Shown here piece after piece: positions 7,190 to 13,468 of a stretch of 22,779 nt of DNA; position 1 is the stretch's first letter; every line of letters begins with the position of its first letter. A model generated the notes under the pieces. The model had not been told where the DNA came from. It did no database searches and saw only the letters and a list, made by a program, of their open reading frames with translations. The position numbers and the translations under genes were made by a program. The DNA is from JBFMCC01 sp034435275 (GTDB lineage: Bacteria > Chloroflexota > Anaerolineae > Anaerolineales > Villigracilaceae). The stretch lies in the NCBI GenBank assembly GCA_034435275.1, contig DAOTXP010000074.1, positions 1-22,779 on the forward strand, given 5' to 3'.

Positions 7190-8269
7190 TTACCTCTCCA
7201 CACCCACCACACCGCCCAGCGCGTTCAGGCGCAGAGTCCACGTACTGCCGATACTGAACTGCTGGAACTCACTGACCGTGCCCGGCGAATAGGTCAACTG
7301 GCCCTTGCTGGTGGAGAAATACACGTTCAGGTCTTCGGAGGGCGATCCCTTCCGCTGATTGCCAACGAGGAAGGGATCTGGATAAACCGGGAAGTTGTCA
7401 TTCCCATTGAGCGTCTCGGTGCGGACGGTCGTCCATTCGTCCACGGTGTAGGAACAATAATCCTGCGACTCAGTGTGACATTCCTGCACCACCTCGCCAT
7501 AGCCTGTGCCGGTGTCCACCACTTTTTCTTCGCAGACCTCCTGACTCTCGGTGCGGCAGGATATATTGTACGCATCCGAAGGCGGACTGCCCGCCTCATT
7601 CGAATAATTGACTGGTCTCACTTCCTGAATCGGCACAGAGGTTTGCCAGGATAAATTCGTCACTGTCCCCTCGACGGTTGCGGTGGGAAAGATGAACAGG
7701 GCCCCAACCGCCACACAGATTAACGCGATGCAGGCCAGCACGCCGCCGAGAATCAGCCACGGCGCGCGCGACGGCTTTTTGGCCGGGGTGACCGGCGCGG
7801 CAGGGGTCAGTCCGCCAGGCATACCAAACGAGACCGCGCCCGGCGCGGGAGGTGAGACCGCCAGCGGCAGGGCTGCGCCGCAGTTGGCGCACATCGTCCG
7901 CGTGGACGGGTTGGCCTGTCCGCAATTCGTGCAGGTGACCTCGGTCGGCGCGGCCTGGCGTTTCATTTCCTTCCCCACCGCGCGCTGCCTGCCCTCTTTC
8001 AAGTCCCCGCCGCATTGCGAACACACGGTCGCGGTGGCGGGATTACGCGTGCCGCAGAATCCGCAGTGGATGTCCGCGCCTGCTCCCGCGGCGCGCGCCA
8101 CGTTTTCATCTTGAATCAACTTCGCCTGTGCCGGCGCGTAGAACTGCACATTCTCCGGCTGGGGCGCGCCGCAATTCTCGCAGGTCTTCTTCGGCCCGGG
8201 GTTGCGGCTGTTGCAATTCGGGCACACCCATTCGAGTTGAATGAATCCCTTGGATCGTTTGGTCGCCAT
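7190..8269 (-). CDS. Triple zinc-ribbon, single-pass membrane protein of unknown function
   Basis: 359 aa. Three N-terminal zinc ribbons with paired C-x2-C knuckles: Cys16/19 with 30/33, Cys69/72 with 83/86, and Cys113/116 with 127/130. A Pro/Ala-rich linker follows, then one hydrophobic segment (~170-193) and a ~165-aa C-terminal domain that should lie outside the membrane. That outer domain contains a duplicated C-(R/H)-T-E-S-Q-(E/D)-x-C unit separated by about 22 residues, suggesting paired disulphides or internal duplication. Start: the ATG at 8267-8269 follows GGAGAG on the minus strand. It lies 58 bases downstream of the HDAC-family gene on the same strand and may share its transcript. 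I do not recognise a characterised homologue; a sensory or scaffold role is only a guess from the topology. Confidence 0.7.
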   Translation of the reverse strand: MATKRSKGFIQLEWVCPNCNSRNPGPKKTCENCGAPQPENVQFYAPAQAKLIQDENVARAAGAGADIHCGFCGTRNPATATVCSQCGGDLKEGRQRAVGKEMKRQAAPTEVTCTNCGQANPSTRTMCANCGAALPLAVSPPAPGAVSFGMPGGLTPAAPVTPAKKPSRAPWLILGGVLACIALICVAVGALFIFPTATVEGTVTNLSWQTSVPIQEVRPVNYSNEAGSPPSDAYNISCRTESQEVCEEKVVDTGTGYGEVVQECHTESQDYCSYTVDEWTTVRTETLNGNDNFPVYPDPFLVGNQRKGSPSEDLNVYFSTSKGQLTYSPGTVSEFQQFSIGSTWTLRLNALGGVVGVER

Positions 8270-8327
8270 AGTCTCTCCGTGACTGAAGTGTACAGGAAAA
8301 TTTCAGAAGATAAAAGGGCGGATTCCC

Positions 8328-9332
8328 CTAACCGAATCCATGCCAGGCGCGGACAGACTCTAGCATCCGCGTTACCTCTGGTTCGGGATGTGGAGACGCA
8401 TCGTTCGGACCCGCGTACTGCGCGCCGTTTAACGCGGCCAGGACTCCGCCCGCGCCGTTGGCCACGTTCTCCGCGCTGTAGCCTCCCTCCAGCACGAAGA
8501 CGATTTTTCCCTTGCAATGCTCGTTCGCGAGTTCCACTAATCTTTTCGCGAGGGCGTGATACCCCGCGCTGGAAAGTCCCAGCGAGGTGATCGGGTCCGA
8601 CCAGTGTGCGTCGAATCCCACGGAAACGAGAATCATCTCCGGGCGAAACGATTCGACCATCGGCTTCATCACCTGTTCTGCAATTTGAGCGAAGACTCCA
8701 TCCCCTGCGTAGGCTGGCAGCGGCACATTGACAACGCGTCCTTTGGCGTGCGGCGCGTCGTCCATGCGGCCGGTGCCGGGATAAATGCCCCATTGATGAG
8801 TCGAGAGGTAACCCATCCGTTCATCGTTCAAGAACGCGGCCTGGGTGCCATTGCCGTGATGCGCGTCGTAGTCAATCACCAGCACGCGCCGCGCGCCGCG
8901 TTCGAGCAGGTCGCACGCCGCGACGGCCACATTGTTGAACAGACAGAATCCCATCGCCCGCGCGGGTTCGGCGTGATGTCCCGGCGGGCGGACAAGGGCG
9001 AACGCGTTCGCCGCGTCCCCGGCCCAGACCGCGCGCGCACAGCCCAAGGTCCCGCCAGAGGCGAGCAGGGCGTCGGCGAATGATGTTCTGGTCACATATG
9101 TCGGAGCATAATCAATGATGCCCGGTCCCTGCCGCGCGGATTCTTCCACGGTTTGAATCATGCGCGGTGAGTGCACGCGCGCGATCTCCTCATGCATTGC
9201 GGGAGCCGCCTCCCATTGTTCGAACTTGAATCCGCCCAATGACTTGCCAAGCAATTCAAATCTGCCGGGACGTTCGGGATGATCGGGAAATTCATGGCCG
9301 GGCGAAAGCACTTGCGTGACAATTGTGGTCAT
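8328..9332 (-). CDS. Histone deacetylase-family zinc amidohydrolase (AcuC/acetylpolyamine amidohydrolase-like)
   Basis: 334 aa, soluble. All catalytic elements of the arginase/deacetylase-fold HDAC family are visible: RPPGHHAEP (His119, His120), DYDAHHGNGT (zinc ligands Asp156 and His158), GFDAHWSDP (Asp241) and LEGGYS (Tyr285). Bacterial members remove acetyl groups from lysines or polyamines, or act on acetoin-related metabolism; the substrate cannot be read from sequence. The length is normal for the family. A perfect TATAAT (complement of 9339-9344) lies only 6 bases before the ATG at 9332 with no Shine-Dalgarno between, which suggests a leaderless mRNA. The triple zinc-ribbon gene follows 58 bases downstream. 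Confidence 0.9.
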   Translation of the reverse strand: MTTIVTQVLSPGHEFPDHPERPGRFELLGKSLGGFKFEQWEAAPAMHEEIARVHSPRMIQTVEESARQGPGIIDYAPTYVTRTSFADALLASGGTLGCARAVWAGDAANAFALVRPPGHHAEPARAMGFCLFNNVAVAACDLLERGARRVLVIDYDAHHGNGTQAAFLNDERMGYLSTHQWGIYPGTGRMDDAPHAKGRVVNVPLPAYAGDGVFAQIAEQVMKPMVESFRPEMILVSVGFDAHWSDPITSLGLSSAGYHALAKRLVELANEHCKGKIVFVLEGGYSAENVANGAGGVLAALNGAQYAGPNDASPHPEPEVTRMLESVRAWHGFG

Positions 9333-9338
9333 GCAGGC

Positions 9339-9344
9339 ATTATA
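9339..9344 (-). promoter_or_regulatory. -10 element (TATAAT) immediately upstream of the HDAC-family gene
   Basis: Reads TATAAT on the minus strand, 6 bases from the start codon, so transcription should begin at or next to the ATG. No good -35 at 16-18 bases; CTGACA lies 21 bases upstream within a palindrome. Confidence 0.5.
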
Positions 9345-9354
9345 CGCTTAAACG

Positions 9355-9387
9355 ATTGCCAGGCATGTCAGTGACATGCCTGGCAAT
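9355..9387. repeat. Perfect 33-bp palindrome
   Basis: 16-base arms (ATTGCCAGGCATGTCA and exact complement) around a single central G at 9371. It sits just upstream of the HDAC-family promoter. It belongs to the short CCAGG...CCTGG palindromes scattered in this window and could also bind a dimeric regulator. Confidence 0.85.
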
Positions 9388-9405
9388 CTTGAGGGGGGAG
9401 GGACA

Positions 9406-9547
9406 CCACCGTTAGCAAGCATGGGGGGGACATGCGGGCCGTTCGGTGGATGACACCTAGATACCAGTAAAGGGAGGGCAGGTGTCTTGGTGACAATATA
9501 CACCCTAATTCTCCAAGATACATTAAAGGGAGGTTAGAAATTGGAGA
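9406..9547. other. Row of three stem-loops in the 9333-9560 gap, two with matching loops
   Basis: Hairpin 1: CCACCG (9406-9411) with CGGTGG (9444-9449), and an inner GCATG/CATGC stem (9419-9423, 9431-9435) holding a G-run. Hairpin 2: GACACCT (9452-9458) with AGGTGTC (9480-9486). Hairpin 3: TCTCCAA (9510-9516) with TTGGAGA (9541-9547). The loops of 2 and 3 both contain AGATAC-n2/3-TAAAGGGAGG although their stems differ completely. No credible ORF lies here. It could be a structured RNA, a tandem protein-binding site, or the decayed end of a mobile element. Confidence 0.5.
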
Positions 9548-9560
9548 GGAATTATCTAAA

Positions 9561-10028
9561 TTAGCGCCCTTTATCACGAAAGAGAGTCAGCCATTCATCC
9601 AGCTCGGATTTCGACATCCCCTGCTCTTTGAGTTCAACCGCGGGCCCGCCGCGCAGGACTTCAATCATCTGCCGGGCAAATTCATCCGAAGAGACCACCG
9701 CGGCACCGGCCTCGCGCGCCTCGGCCTGCACCTGCCGGTCAGATGTGATGACCGTATAGTTTTGCGCCGCGCGCCCGAGCTTTTTCAAACGCGCGCGGAT
9801 GGCGGAATCCGCCGTCGTTCCCGCGCGGACGAAGTGGGCGGTCACGCTTCCGAACGCGCGCCTGCCGTCCTGTCCGGGCGGCGCGCCGTCGAAGAATACC
9901 TCCACCTGTCGGCGCTGGAGACGGCAAAACACCTGCAAACGATGAACGAGTTCGAGTTCGTCGTCCACCGAACGCAGGCTCAACCCCAGTTTGGGAATCA
10001 GGTTGTGACCGTCAATCAGATAGGGCAT
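9561..10028 (-). CDS. YacP-like NYN-domain (PIN-like) ribonuclease
   Basis: 155 aa from the ATG at 10028; a TTG one codon earlier (10031) is possible but less likely. The N-terminal YLIDGHNL (Asp6, Asn9), central D-x-A-I motif in TTADSAIRARL, VITSDRQVQ and the later SSDEF are hallmarks of the YacP/NYN group of PIN-fold nucleases, which includes Bacillus Rae1, a ribosome-associated mRNA endonuclease. Acidic residues at the expected metal-binding positions are present. There is no Shine-Dalgarno; a TACAAT -10 element (complement of 10036-10041) lies 7 bases before the ATG, so the transcript may be leaderless. It follows the OsmC-like gene on the same strand but is separated from it by a hairpin. 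The exact RNA target is unknown. Confidence 0.82.
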   Translation of the reverse strand: MPYLIDGHNLIPKLGLSLRSVDDELELVHRLQVFCRLQRRQVEVFFDGAPPGQDGRRAFGSVTAHFVRAGTTADSAIRARLKKLGRAAQNYTVITSDRQVQAEAREAGAAVVSSDEFARQMIEVLRGGPAVELKEQGMSKSELDEWLTLFRDKGR

Positions 10029-10035
10029 CAAGCGA

Positions 10036-10041
10036 ATTGTA
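10036..10041 (-). promoter_or_regulatory. -10 element (TACAAT) for the NYN-domain gene
   Basis: Reads TACAAT on the minus strand, ending 7 bases before the ATG at 10028. The region where a -35 would lie is occupied by the 10045-10081 palindrome, so the repeat may have replaced or altered the original promoter. Confidence 0.4.
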
Positions 10042-10044
10042 AAG

Positions 10045-10081
10045 CAGAACCCAGGTTTCTTTGTGAGAAATCTGGGTTCTG
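10045..10081. repeat. Palindromic repeat, GAACC(C)AGGTTTCT family (intergenic copy)
   Basis: 16-base arms (10045-10060 and 10066-10081) with one mismatch around TTGTG. The core AACCCAGGTTTCT...AGAAATCTGGGTT is nearly the same as the palindrome inside acnA at 21237-21271. Here it sits between the OsmC-like gene and the NYN gene, where it could also end OsmC transcription. Confidence 0.8.
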
Positions 10082-10089
10082 TTCGGGGT

Positions 10090-10494
10090 CTACGCGAGCG
10101 CCACTTCCTTCGTAACGATCTCGAACTTCGGCGGGTGCTCCAGAGTCTTTTTGACCTTGCATAAATCCGCCGAACGGATCAGGGCCTCGTGATACTGCTT
10201 CGGGAAGGTGGGCGGGACCTGGATCTCCAGGTCGATCTTGTCCATCATCCCGGTCATCGGATTGGGATGATTGCGCTGGATAATGCGGATGCCATCCGTC
10301 GGCAGGCCGCGCTGGCGGCAGAAGCCGAGGATGTAGATGCCCGCGCAGGTTCCGATGGAAGCGAGGAATACCTCGAACGGCATCGGGGCGGAATCTTCGC
10401 CGCCGCCCTGCGCTGGCTGGTCGGTGGGCAGGGTATGGCCGCGAAAGTGCGCGTCCACGCGTGCCCCGCCCGGGAAGTCAATGATCATTTCCAT
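10090..10494 (-). CDS. OsmC/Ohr-family protein
   Basis: 134 aa, soluble. The typical OsmC fold order is visible: an N-terminal G-(G)-A-R-V-D-A strand region, then P-F-E-V-F-L-A-S-I-G-T-C-A-G (Cys50) on the central helix, and the second cysteine in SADLCKVKKTLEHPP (Cys112). In peroxide-reducing OsmC/Ohr proteins two such cysteines form the thiol-peroxidase centre; this member is closer to the general OsmC-like group, so organic hydroperoxide reduction is plausible but not proven. The ATG at 10494 follows AGGAG at a long spacing of about 10 bases; a second in-frame ATG lies two codons in. A TACAAT -10 is present on the minus strand at 10517-10522. It is divergent from the DUF1232-like gene, with 188 bases between starts. 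Confidence 0.85.
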   Translation of the reverse strand: MEMIIDFPGGARVDAHFRGHTLPTDQPAQGGGEDSAPMPFEVFLASIGTCAGIYILGFCRQRGLPTDGIRIIQRNHPNPMTGMMDKIDLEIQVPPTFPKQYHEALIRSADLCKVKKTLEHPPKFEIVTKEVALA

Positions 10495-10566
10495 GGTGGT
10501 GTCACTCCTGTGAAATATTGTACCGCCAAATAGAACCGCTGACCCGTCAATTCCTTACCCATCGGC

Positions 10567-10572
10567 TATAAT
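10567..10572 (+). promoter_or_regulatory. -10 element (TATAAT) upstream of the DUF1232-like/sugar dehydrogenase operon
   Basis: A perfect TATAAT lies 110 bases before the ATG at 10683. No convincing -35 is visible 16-18 bases upstream. This would give a ~105-base leader in which I see no strong hairpin. Confidence 0.4.
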
Positions 10573-10682
10573 CATACAATACTGAAAGGCAGAATGGCTT
10601 TCGTCGTTCGACAAATTCAACAACAAAGTCTGTTATCTCTCGTATTCGATATTAGTGACCTACCTCTTCACAGGAGATTCTC

Positions 10683-11057
10683 ATGGCAAACAAAAGCCCC
10701 CGCGAGATCATGGTCCCGCCCTCCGGCGGCGTCTTGCGCGACTTCATGATGCGCATCAAACTCATCCTGCGGCTGATGGGCGACCGCCGCGTCAACCTGT
10801 TCCTCAAACTCCTGCCGCTGGCCTCGGTGGCTTACCTCATCTGGCCGGTCGACCTGGCGCCCGGCATGGTCCTGCCCGTTATCGGCGCGGTGGACGACGC
10901 TGCCATCTTGTGGCTCGGCTCCTATCTTTTCGTGGAACTCTGCCCCCCGGATGTGGTCAAGGAACACATGAAGCAGCTGACCAGTAACATGGATGCCGTG
11001 GAAAGCAGCGACGAGGTGGTAGATGCAGAGACCACCGACCTGTCAGACGACAAATGA
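10683..11057 (+). CDS. DUF1232/YkvA-like small membrane-associated protein
   Basis: 124 aa. The core matches the YkvA/DUF1232 pattern: a K-L-L-P-L-A-x-V-A-Y-L-I-W-P-V-D-L-A-P segment (residues ~39-58) followed by V-I-G-A-V-D-D-A-A-I-L-W-L-G, equivalent to the usual Y-x-x-x-P-x-D-L-I-P-D...G-x-x-D-D signature. Two short hydrophobic helices suggest membrane association; the C-terminal ~25 residues are acidic (SSDEVVDAETTDLSDDK). The biochemical role of the family is not established. AGGAGA about 5 bases upstream supports the ATG at 10683. Its stop overlaps the start of the sugar dehydrogenase gene in an ATGA (11054-11057), so the two are translationally coupled. Confidence 0.75.
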   Translation: MANKSPREIMVPPSGGVLRDFMMRIKLILRLMGDRRVNLFLKLLPLASVAYLIWPVDLAPGMVLPVIGAVDDAAILWLGSYLFVELCPPDVVKEHMKQLTSNMDAVESSDEVVDAETTDLSDDK

Positions 11058-12286
11058 CCACGCGCCGCATACTGACCATTCTGCCGCTGCTCTTGCTCGC
11101 CTGCGCGATCTTCAACCCGCTTCCTACGGACCCCGGGGCCGCTCCCGCTACCGCAACGTCCACCCCAATCCCAACGGACACACCCACCTCCACACCCGAG
11201 CCCCCCACCGCGACCCCTCTGCCTCCAGATGCCAGTGCTTTTCCCGACCCGAACGCGTATCAATGGGAACTGGTGACCGGCAGCCTGGTTCTGCCGGTTG
11301 ACATCCAGAACGCGGGCGATGGCTCGGGTCGGCTGTTCATCGTCGAACGGACGGGCACAATTCGCATTTTCCAGAATGGGCAACTGCTCCCAACCCCTTT
11401 TCTCAATATCACCGACCGCGTCTTCAGCGCCGCCTCGGAGCAGGGACTGCTCGGGCTGGCATTCCATCCACGCTATGAAGAGAACGGCCTGTTCTTCGTC
11501 AATTACATTGACGGAAACGAGAACACGGTTATCGCGCGCTTCCGCGTGAGCAGTGACCCGAATCTCGCTGACCCATCCAGCGAGGTGCAGGTGCTTTACG
11601 TCCGCCAGCCATATTGGAATCACAACGGCGGCGTGCTGGCCTTTGGGCCAGACGGCTACCTGTACCTCGGTCTCGGCGATGGCGGCTCCGGCGGCGACCC
11701 GCAGGGCAACGGGCAATCGTTCAATACCCTGCTGGGTAAAATCCTGCGCATTGACGCGGACAATGGCGACCCGTACACCATCCCGCCCGATAATCCCTTC
11801 GGCAGTGAGATCTGGGCTTACGGTCTGCGCAATCCCTGGCGCTTTTCCTTCGACGCGCGCACCGGGGACTTATACATCGGCGATGTAGGCCAGGGCGAAT
11901 GGGAGGAGATTGACGTAGCCCCGGCCGGCGTCGGCGGGCTGAACTTTGGCTGGAACTACCGCGAGGGTGGGCATCCCTACGAGGGACAACCCCCGGCCGG
12001 GGTCCAGTTGGTGGAACCGATTGCGGAATATAGTCACGGCGAGGGATGTTCCGTCACCGGCGGCGCGGTCTATCGCGGCACGGCCCTGCCCGCCTGGCAG
12101 GGAATCTACCTGTACGGCGACTATTGCTCCGGGCTGATCTGGGGCCTTCTGCCCGCTGACTTGGGCCAGAACGCGCAGATTCTGTTTGACACCTTTTTCA
12201 ACATTTCCACCTTCGGGCAGGATGAGGCTGGAGAAATCTACCTCGCCAATTACGGCGGTGAGGTCTATCGGCTGACCACTCGCTAG
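11054..12286 (+). CDS. PQQ-dependent aldose sugar dehydrogenase-type lipoprotein (glucose/sorbosone dehydrogenase family)
   Basis: 410 aa. A signal peptide ends in the lipobox L-L-A-C (Cys17), predicting a lipoprotein on the outer face of the membrane. A Thr/Pro-rich linker (~residues 30-60) precedes a six-bladed propeller of the soluble glucose/sorbosone dehydrogenase family (YliI/Asd relatives). Visible landmarks are EQGLLGLAFHP (129-139), WNHNGGVLAFGPDG (His190 is the likely catalytic base), GLGDGGSGGDP (PQQ/calcium region), GLRNPWRFSFD (Arg259) and IGDVGQ. The family oxidises aldoses with PQQ as cofactor and passes electrons to the respiratory chain. Whether this organism makes PQQ cannot be seen here. 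The gene overlaps the DUF1232-like gene by 4 bases and is followed by a double hairpin. Confidence 0.88.
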   Translation: MTTRRILTILPLLLLACAIFNPLPTDPGAAPATATSTPIPTDTPTSTPEPPTATPLPPDASAFPDPNAYQWELVTGSLVLPVDIQNAGDGSGRLFIVERTGTIRIFQNGQLLPTPFLNITDRVFSAASEQGLLGLAFHPRYEENGLFFVNYIDGNENTVIARFRVSSDPNLADPSSEVQVLYVRQPYWNHNGGVLAFGPDGYLYLGLGDGGSGGDPQGNGQSFNTLLGKILRIDADNGDPYTIPPDNPFGSEIWAYGLRNPWRFSFDARTGDLYIGDVGQGEWEEIDVAPAGVGGLNFGWNYREGGHPYEGQPPAGVQLVEPIAEYSHGEGCSVTGGAVYRGTALPAWQGIYLYGDYCSGLIWGLLPADLGQNAQILFDTFFNISTFGQDEAGEIYLANYGGEVYRLTTR

Positions 12287-12294
12287 TGCGGCGT

Positions 12295-12336
12295 CCAACG
12301 TCTCCTGACGTTGGCGCCAAAGTCTGGAGACTTTGG
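12295..12336. repeat. Twin tandem hairpins (CCAACGTC and CCAAAGTC pair)
   Basis: Two perfect 8-4-8 stem-loops sit side by side: CCAACGTC-TCCT-GACGTTGG (12295-12314) and CCAAAGTC-TGGA-GACTTTGG (12317-12336), separated by CG. The stems differ at one position, matched by the compensating change on the other arm. They start 9 bases after the sugar dehydrogenase stop. There is no T-run, so this is more likely a dispersed repeat or mRNA-stabilising structure than a terminator. Confidence 0.8.
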
Positions 12337-12427
12337 ACTCCGTATCTGATCAAATTTGCTGGCCAAAACCGGATAATTGCGGGATAAGTCGTCCAAAAAT
12401 CAAGCCGATTGTCACCTGCAAATTTAT

Positions 12428-12458
12428 GACGCCTGTCACTGGCAGGCGTCTTTCATTT
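12428..12458 (+). terminator. Stem-loop with T-rich tail upstream of the 71-aa gene
   Basis: GACGCCTG (12428-12435) pairs with CAGGCGTC (12443-12450) around a 7-base loop containing TCACTGG, then TTTCATTT. It probably ends transcription from the sugar dehydrogenase operon. A TATAAG (12468-12473) follows that could be the -10 for the next gene. Confidence 0.6.
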
Positions 12459-12496
12459 CCCGTACACTATAAGCGTAAATAAGTCAGGAGGCAGAC

Positions 12497-12712
12497 ATGG
12501 CAGTGCGGACCTGGCAAGTGGAAAAGATCGAATACTGCGAACACGTCGGGCGCGAGATCGCGCTCGAAGCGGAAGTGGTCTATCCCGCCGACCATCTCCC
12601 CGACCAGCCGCGCGTGATCGCCCACCGCTGTTCGAGCGCCATCATCTGCAACCAGTTCGACAAGCCCGCCTGCGTCTGGTGCGGCACCAATCCTGACCAT
12701 AACCCATTGTAA
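12497..12712 (+). CDS. 71-aa Cys-rich protein, probable small zinc-binding protein, unknown function
   Basis: A short gene with a very good ribosome binding site (AGGAGG at 12486-12491, 5 bases before the ATG). Five cysteines (14, 45, 51, 59, 62) and His16/His43 include a C-x2-C pair (A-C-V-W-C-G) and a C-x5-C pair, consistent with binding one zinc ion. There is no signal peptide or membrane segment. It stands alone between two hairpins. I do not recognise the family, and function cannot be assigned. Codon choice and GC content match the surrounding core genes, so it looks resident rather than acquired. Confidence 0.65.
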   Translation: MAVRTWQVEKIEYCEHVGREIALEAEVVYPADHLPDQPRVIAHRCSSAIICNQFDKPACVWCGTNPDHNPL

Positions 12713-12770
12713 ACAAAACGGGCAAGCGCCCGCTTTGCAAACTCTCTCCTCCCTCTGAGTTGGTCAAGGC

Positions 12771-12794
12771 CATCCCGCGCGAAATCGCGGGATG
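12771..12794. repeat. Perfect 9-bp stem-loop (CATCCCGCG / CGCGGGATG)
   Basis: Exact 9-base arms with a 6-base loop lie in the gap between the 71-aa gene and the antitoxin. The tail TGCCGTTAAAAG is not T-rich. A short GGGC/GCCC hairpin also lies at about 12719-12733, just after the 71-aa gene. The rest of the 12713-12874 gap holds the antitoxin promoter. Confidence 0.6.
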
Positions 12795-12841
12795 TGCCGT
12801 TAAAAGGGTTTCCACTGACATGTGCCTAGGAAATAGCAGGG

Positions 12842-12847
12842 TATAAT
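12842..12847 (+). promoter_or_regulatory. -10 element (TATAAT) for the antitoxin-Doc-TIR operon
   Basis: A perfect TATAAT 27 bases before the antitoxin ATG. CTGACA lies 21 bases upstream at 12815-12820, too far for a normal -35. RHH antitoxins usually repress their own promoter, so the operator is expected here, but no clear inverted repeat overlaps the -10. Confidence 0.5.
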
Positions 12848-12874
12848 TTGCTCACAAGCGAAGGTAGAAAAACG

Positions 12875-13072
12875 ATGACCACCTTTACCATTACATTGCC
12901 TGATGAACGTGTAAAGAAACTCCAGGAACTCGCGAATCGCTTCCGCGTTGCGCCCGAAGAACTGGTGCGCGCCAGCCTGGAAGAGTTATTGACGCGGCCC
13001 ATGGAGGATTTCCAGCAGGCGCTCGAACGCGCCCTGAGAAAAAACGTTGACCTTTATAAACGATTAGCCTGA
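12875..13072 (+). CDS. Ribbon-helix-helix-type antitoxin of a Doc toxin-antitoxin pair
   Basis: 65 aa. The N-terminal TFTITLPDERVKKLQELA reads as a ribbon-helix-helix DNA-binding segment (beta strand, then helix), followed by a helix R-V-A-P-E-E-L-V-R-A-S-L-E-E-L-L and a charged C-terminal helix expected to cover the toxin. The ATG at 12875 was chosen over a TTG at 12848, because the extra residues match nothing and the ATG gives the standard start for the fold. A weak AAGG lies at 12861-12864. The stop TGA shares its A with the toxin ATG (13072), the usual coupling of antitoxin and toxin. It should bind Doc and repress the operon. Identity as an antitoxin rests on the neighbour and on size. 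Confidence 0.8.
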   Translation: MTTFTITLPDERVKKLQELANRFRVAPEELVRASLEELLTRPMEDFQQALERALRKNVDLYKRLA

Positions 13073-13464
13073 TGCGTTACTTGACGGTGGGAGAAGTGCT
13101 CGAAATCTACAGTCGCGTTATTGAACAATCAGGCGGCGGAGTGGGAATTCGCGATCTTGGCGCATTGGAATCGGCAGTTGCCCAGCCGCGCATGACCTTC
13201 AACGATGAAGAGTTATATCCGACTATCGTAGAAAAGGCCTCCGCTCTCGGATACTCGCTGATTCAAAATCATCCATTCATGGATGGCAATAAACGCGTTG
13301 GTCATGCGGCAATGGAAGTTTTCCTAATGCTGAATGGGTTCGAGATTTCTGCAGGCGTGGACGAGAATGTTGAAATCATCCTTGGCGTCGCATCAGGAGT
13401 GATAAGCCGAGAGTTACTCACCGATTGGTTAAGAACTTACATTATTGAGTCTCAGGGTGGGTAA
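13072..13464 (+). CDS. doc: Doc/Fic-family toxin (death-on-curing)
   Basis: 130 aa. The Fic motif HPFMDGNKRVGHAA is at residues 67-80, with catalytic His67, Asp71, Gly72, Asn73, Lys74 and Arg75. The N-terminal YLTVGEVLEIYSRVIEQSGG and the R-D-L-G-A-L-E-S-A-V-A-Q-P segment are typical of the death-on-curing family. P1 Doc phosphorylates and inactivates EF-Tu; other Fic proteins transfer AMP. This copy has the full HPFxDGNKR motif of AMP-transferring Fic proteins, so either activity is possible. The start overlaps the antitoxin stop by one base, and the TIR/LysM gene begins 4 bases after its own stop. The gene is intact and should be active when not neutralised. Confidence 0.92.
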   Translation: MRYLTVGEVLEIYSRVIEQSGGGVGIRDLGALESAVAQPRMTFNDEELYPTIVEKASALGYSLIQNHPFMDGNKRVGHAAMEVFLMLNGFEISAGVDENVEIILGVASGVISRELLTDWLRTYIIESQGG

Positions 13465-13468
13465 ACAA

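Noticed and set aside
9371..9376. CTGACA boxes 21 bases upstream of TATAAT before the HDAC-family gene and before the antitoxin as a shared -35
   Set aside because: A 21-base spacer is too long for ordinary sigma-70-type promoters; the similarity probably comes from related palindrome sequence lying upstream of both genes.
9401..9490. tRNA or CRISPR-like array
   Set aside because: The stems do not form a cloverleaf and there is no CCA-type acceptor or T-loop; the loop repeat occurs only twice, so it is not an array.
9368..9577. Minus-strand open frame of 69 codons in the hairpin-rich gap
   Set aside because: It runs through three stem-loops, overlaps the NYN gene end and has no ribosome binding site or recognisable motif; the gap is better explained as structured or repeat DNA.
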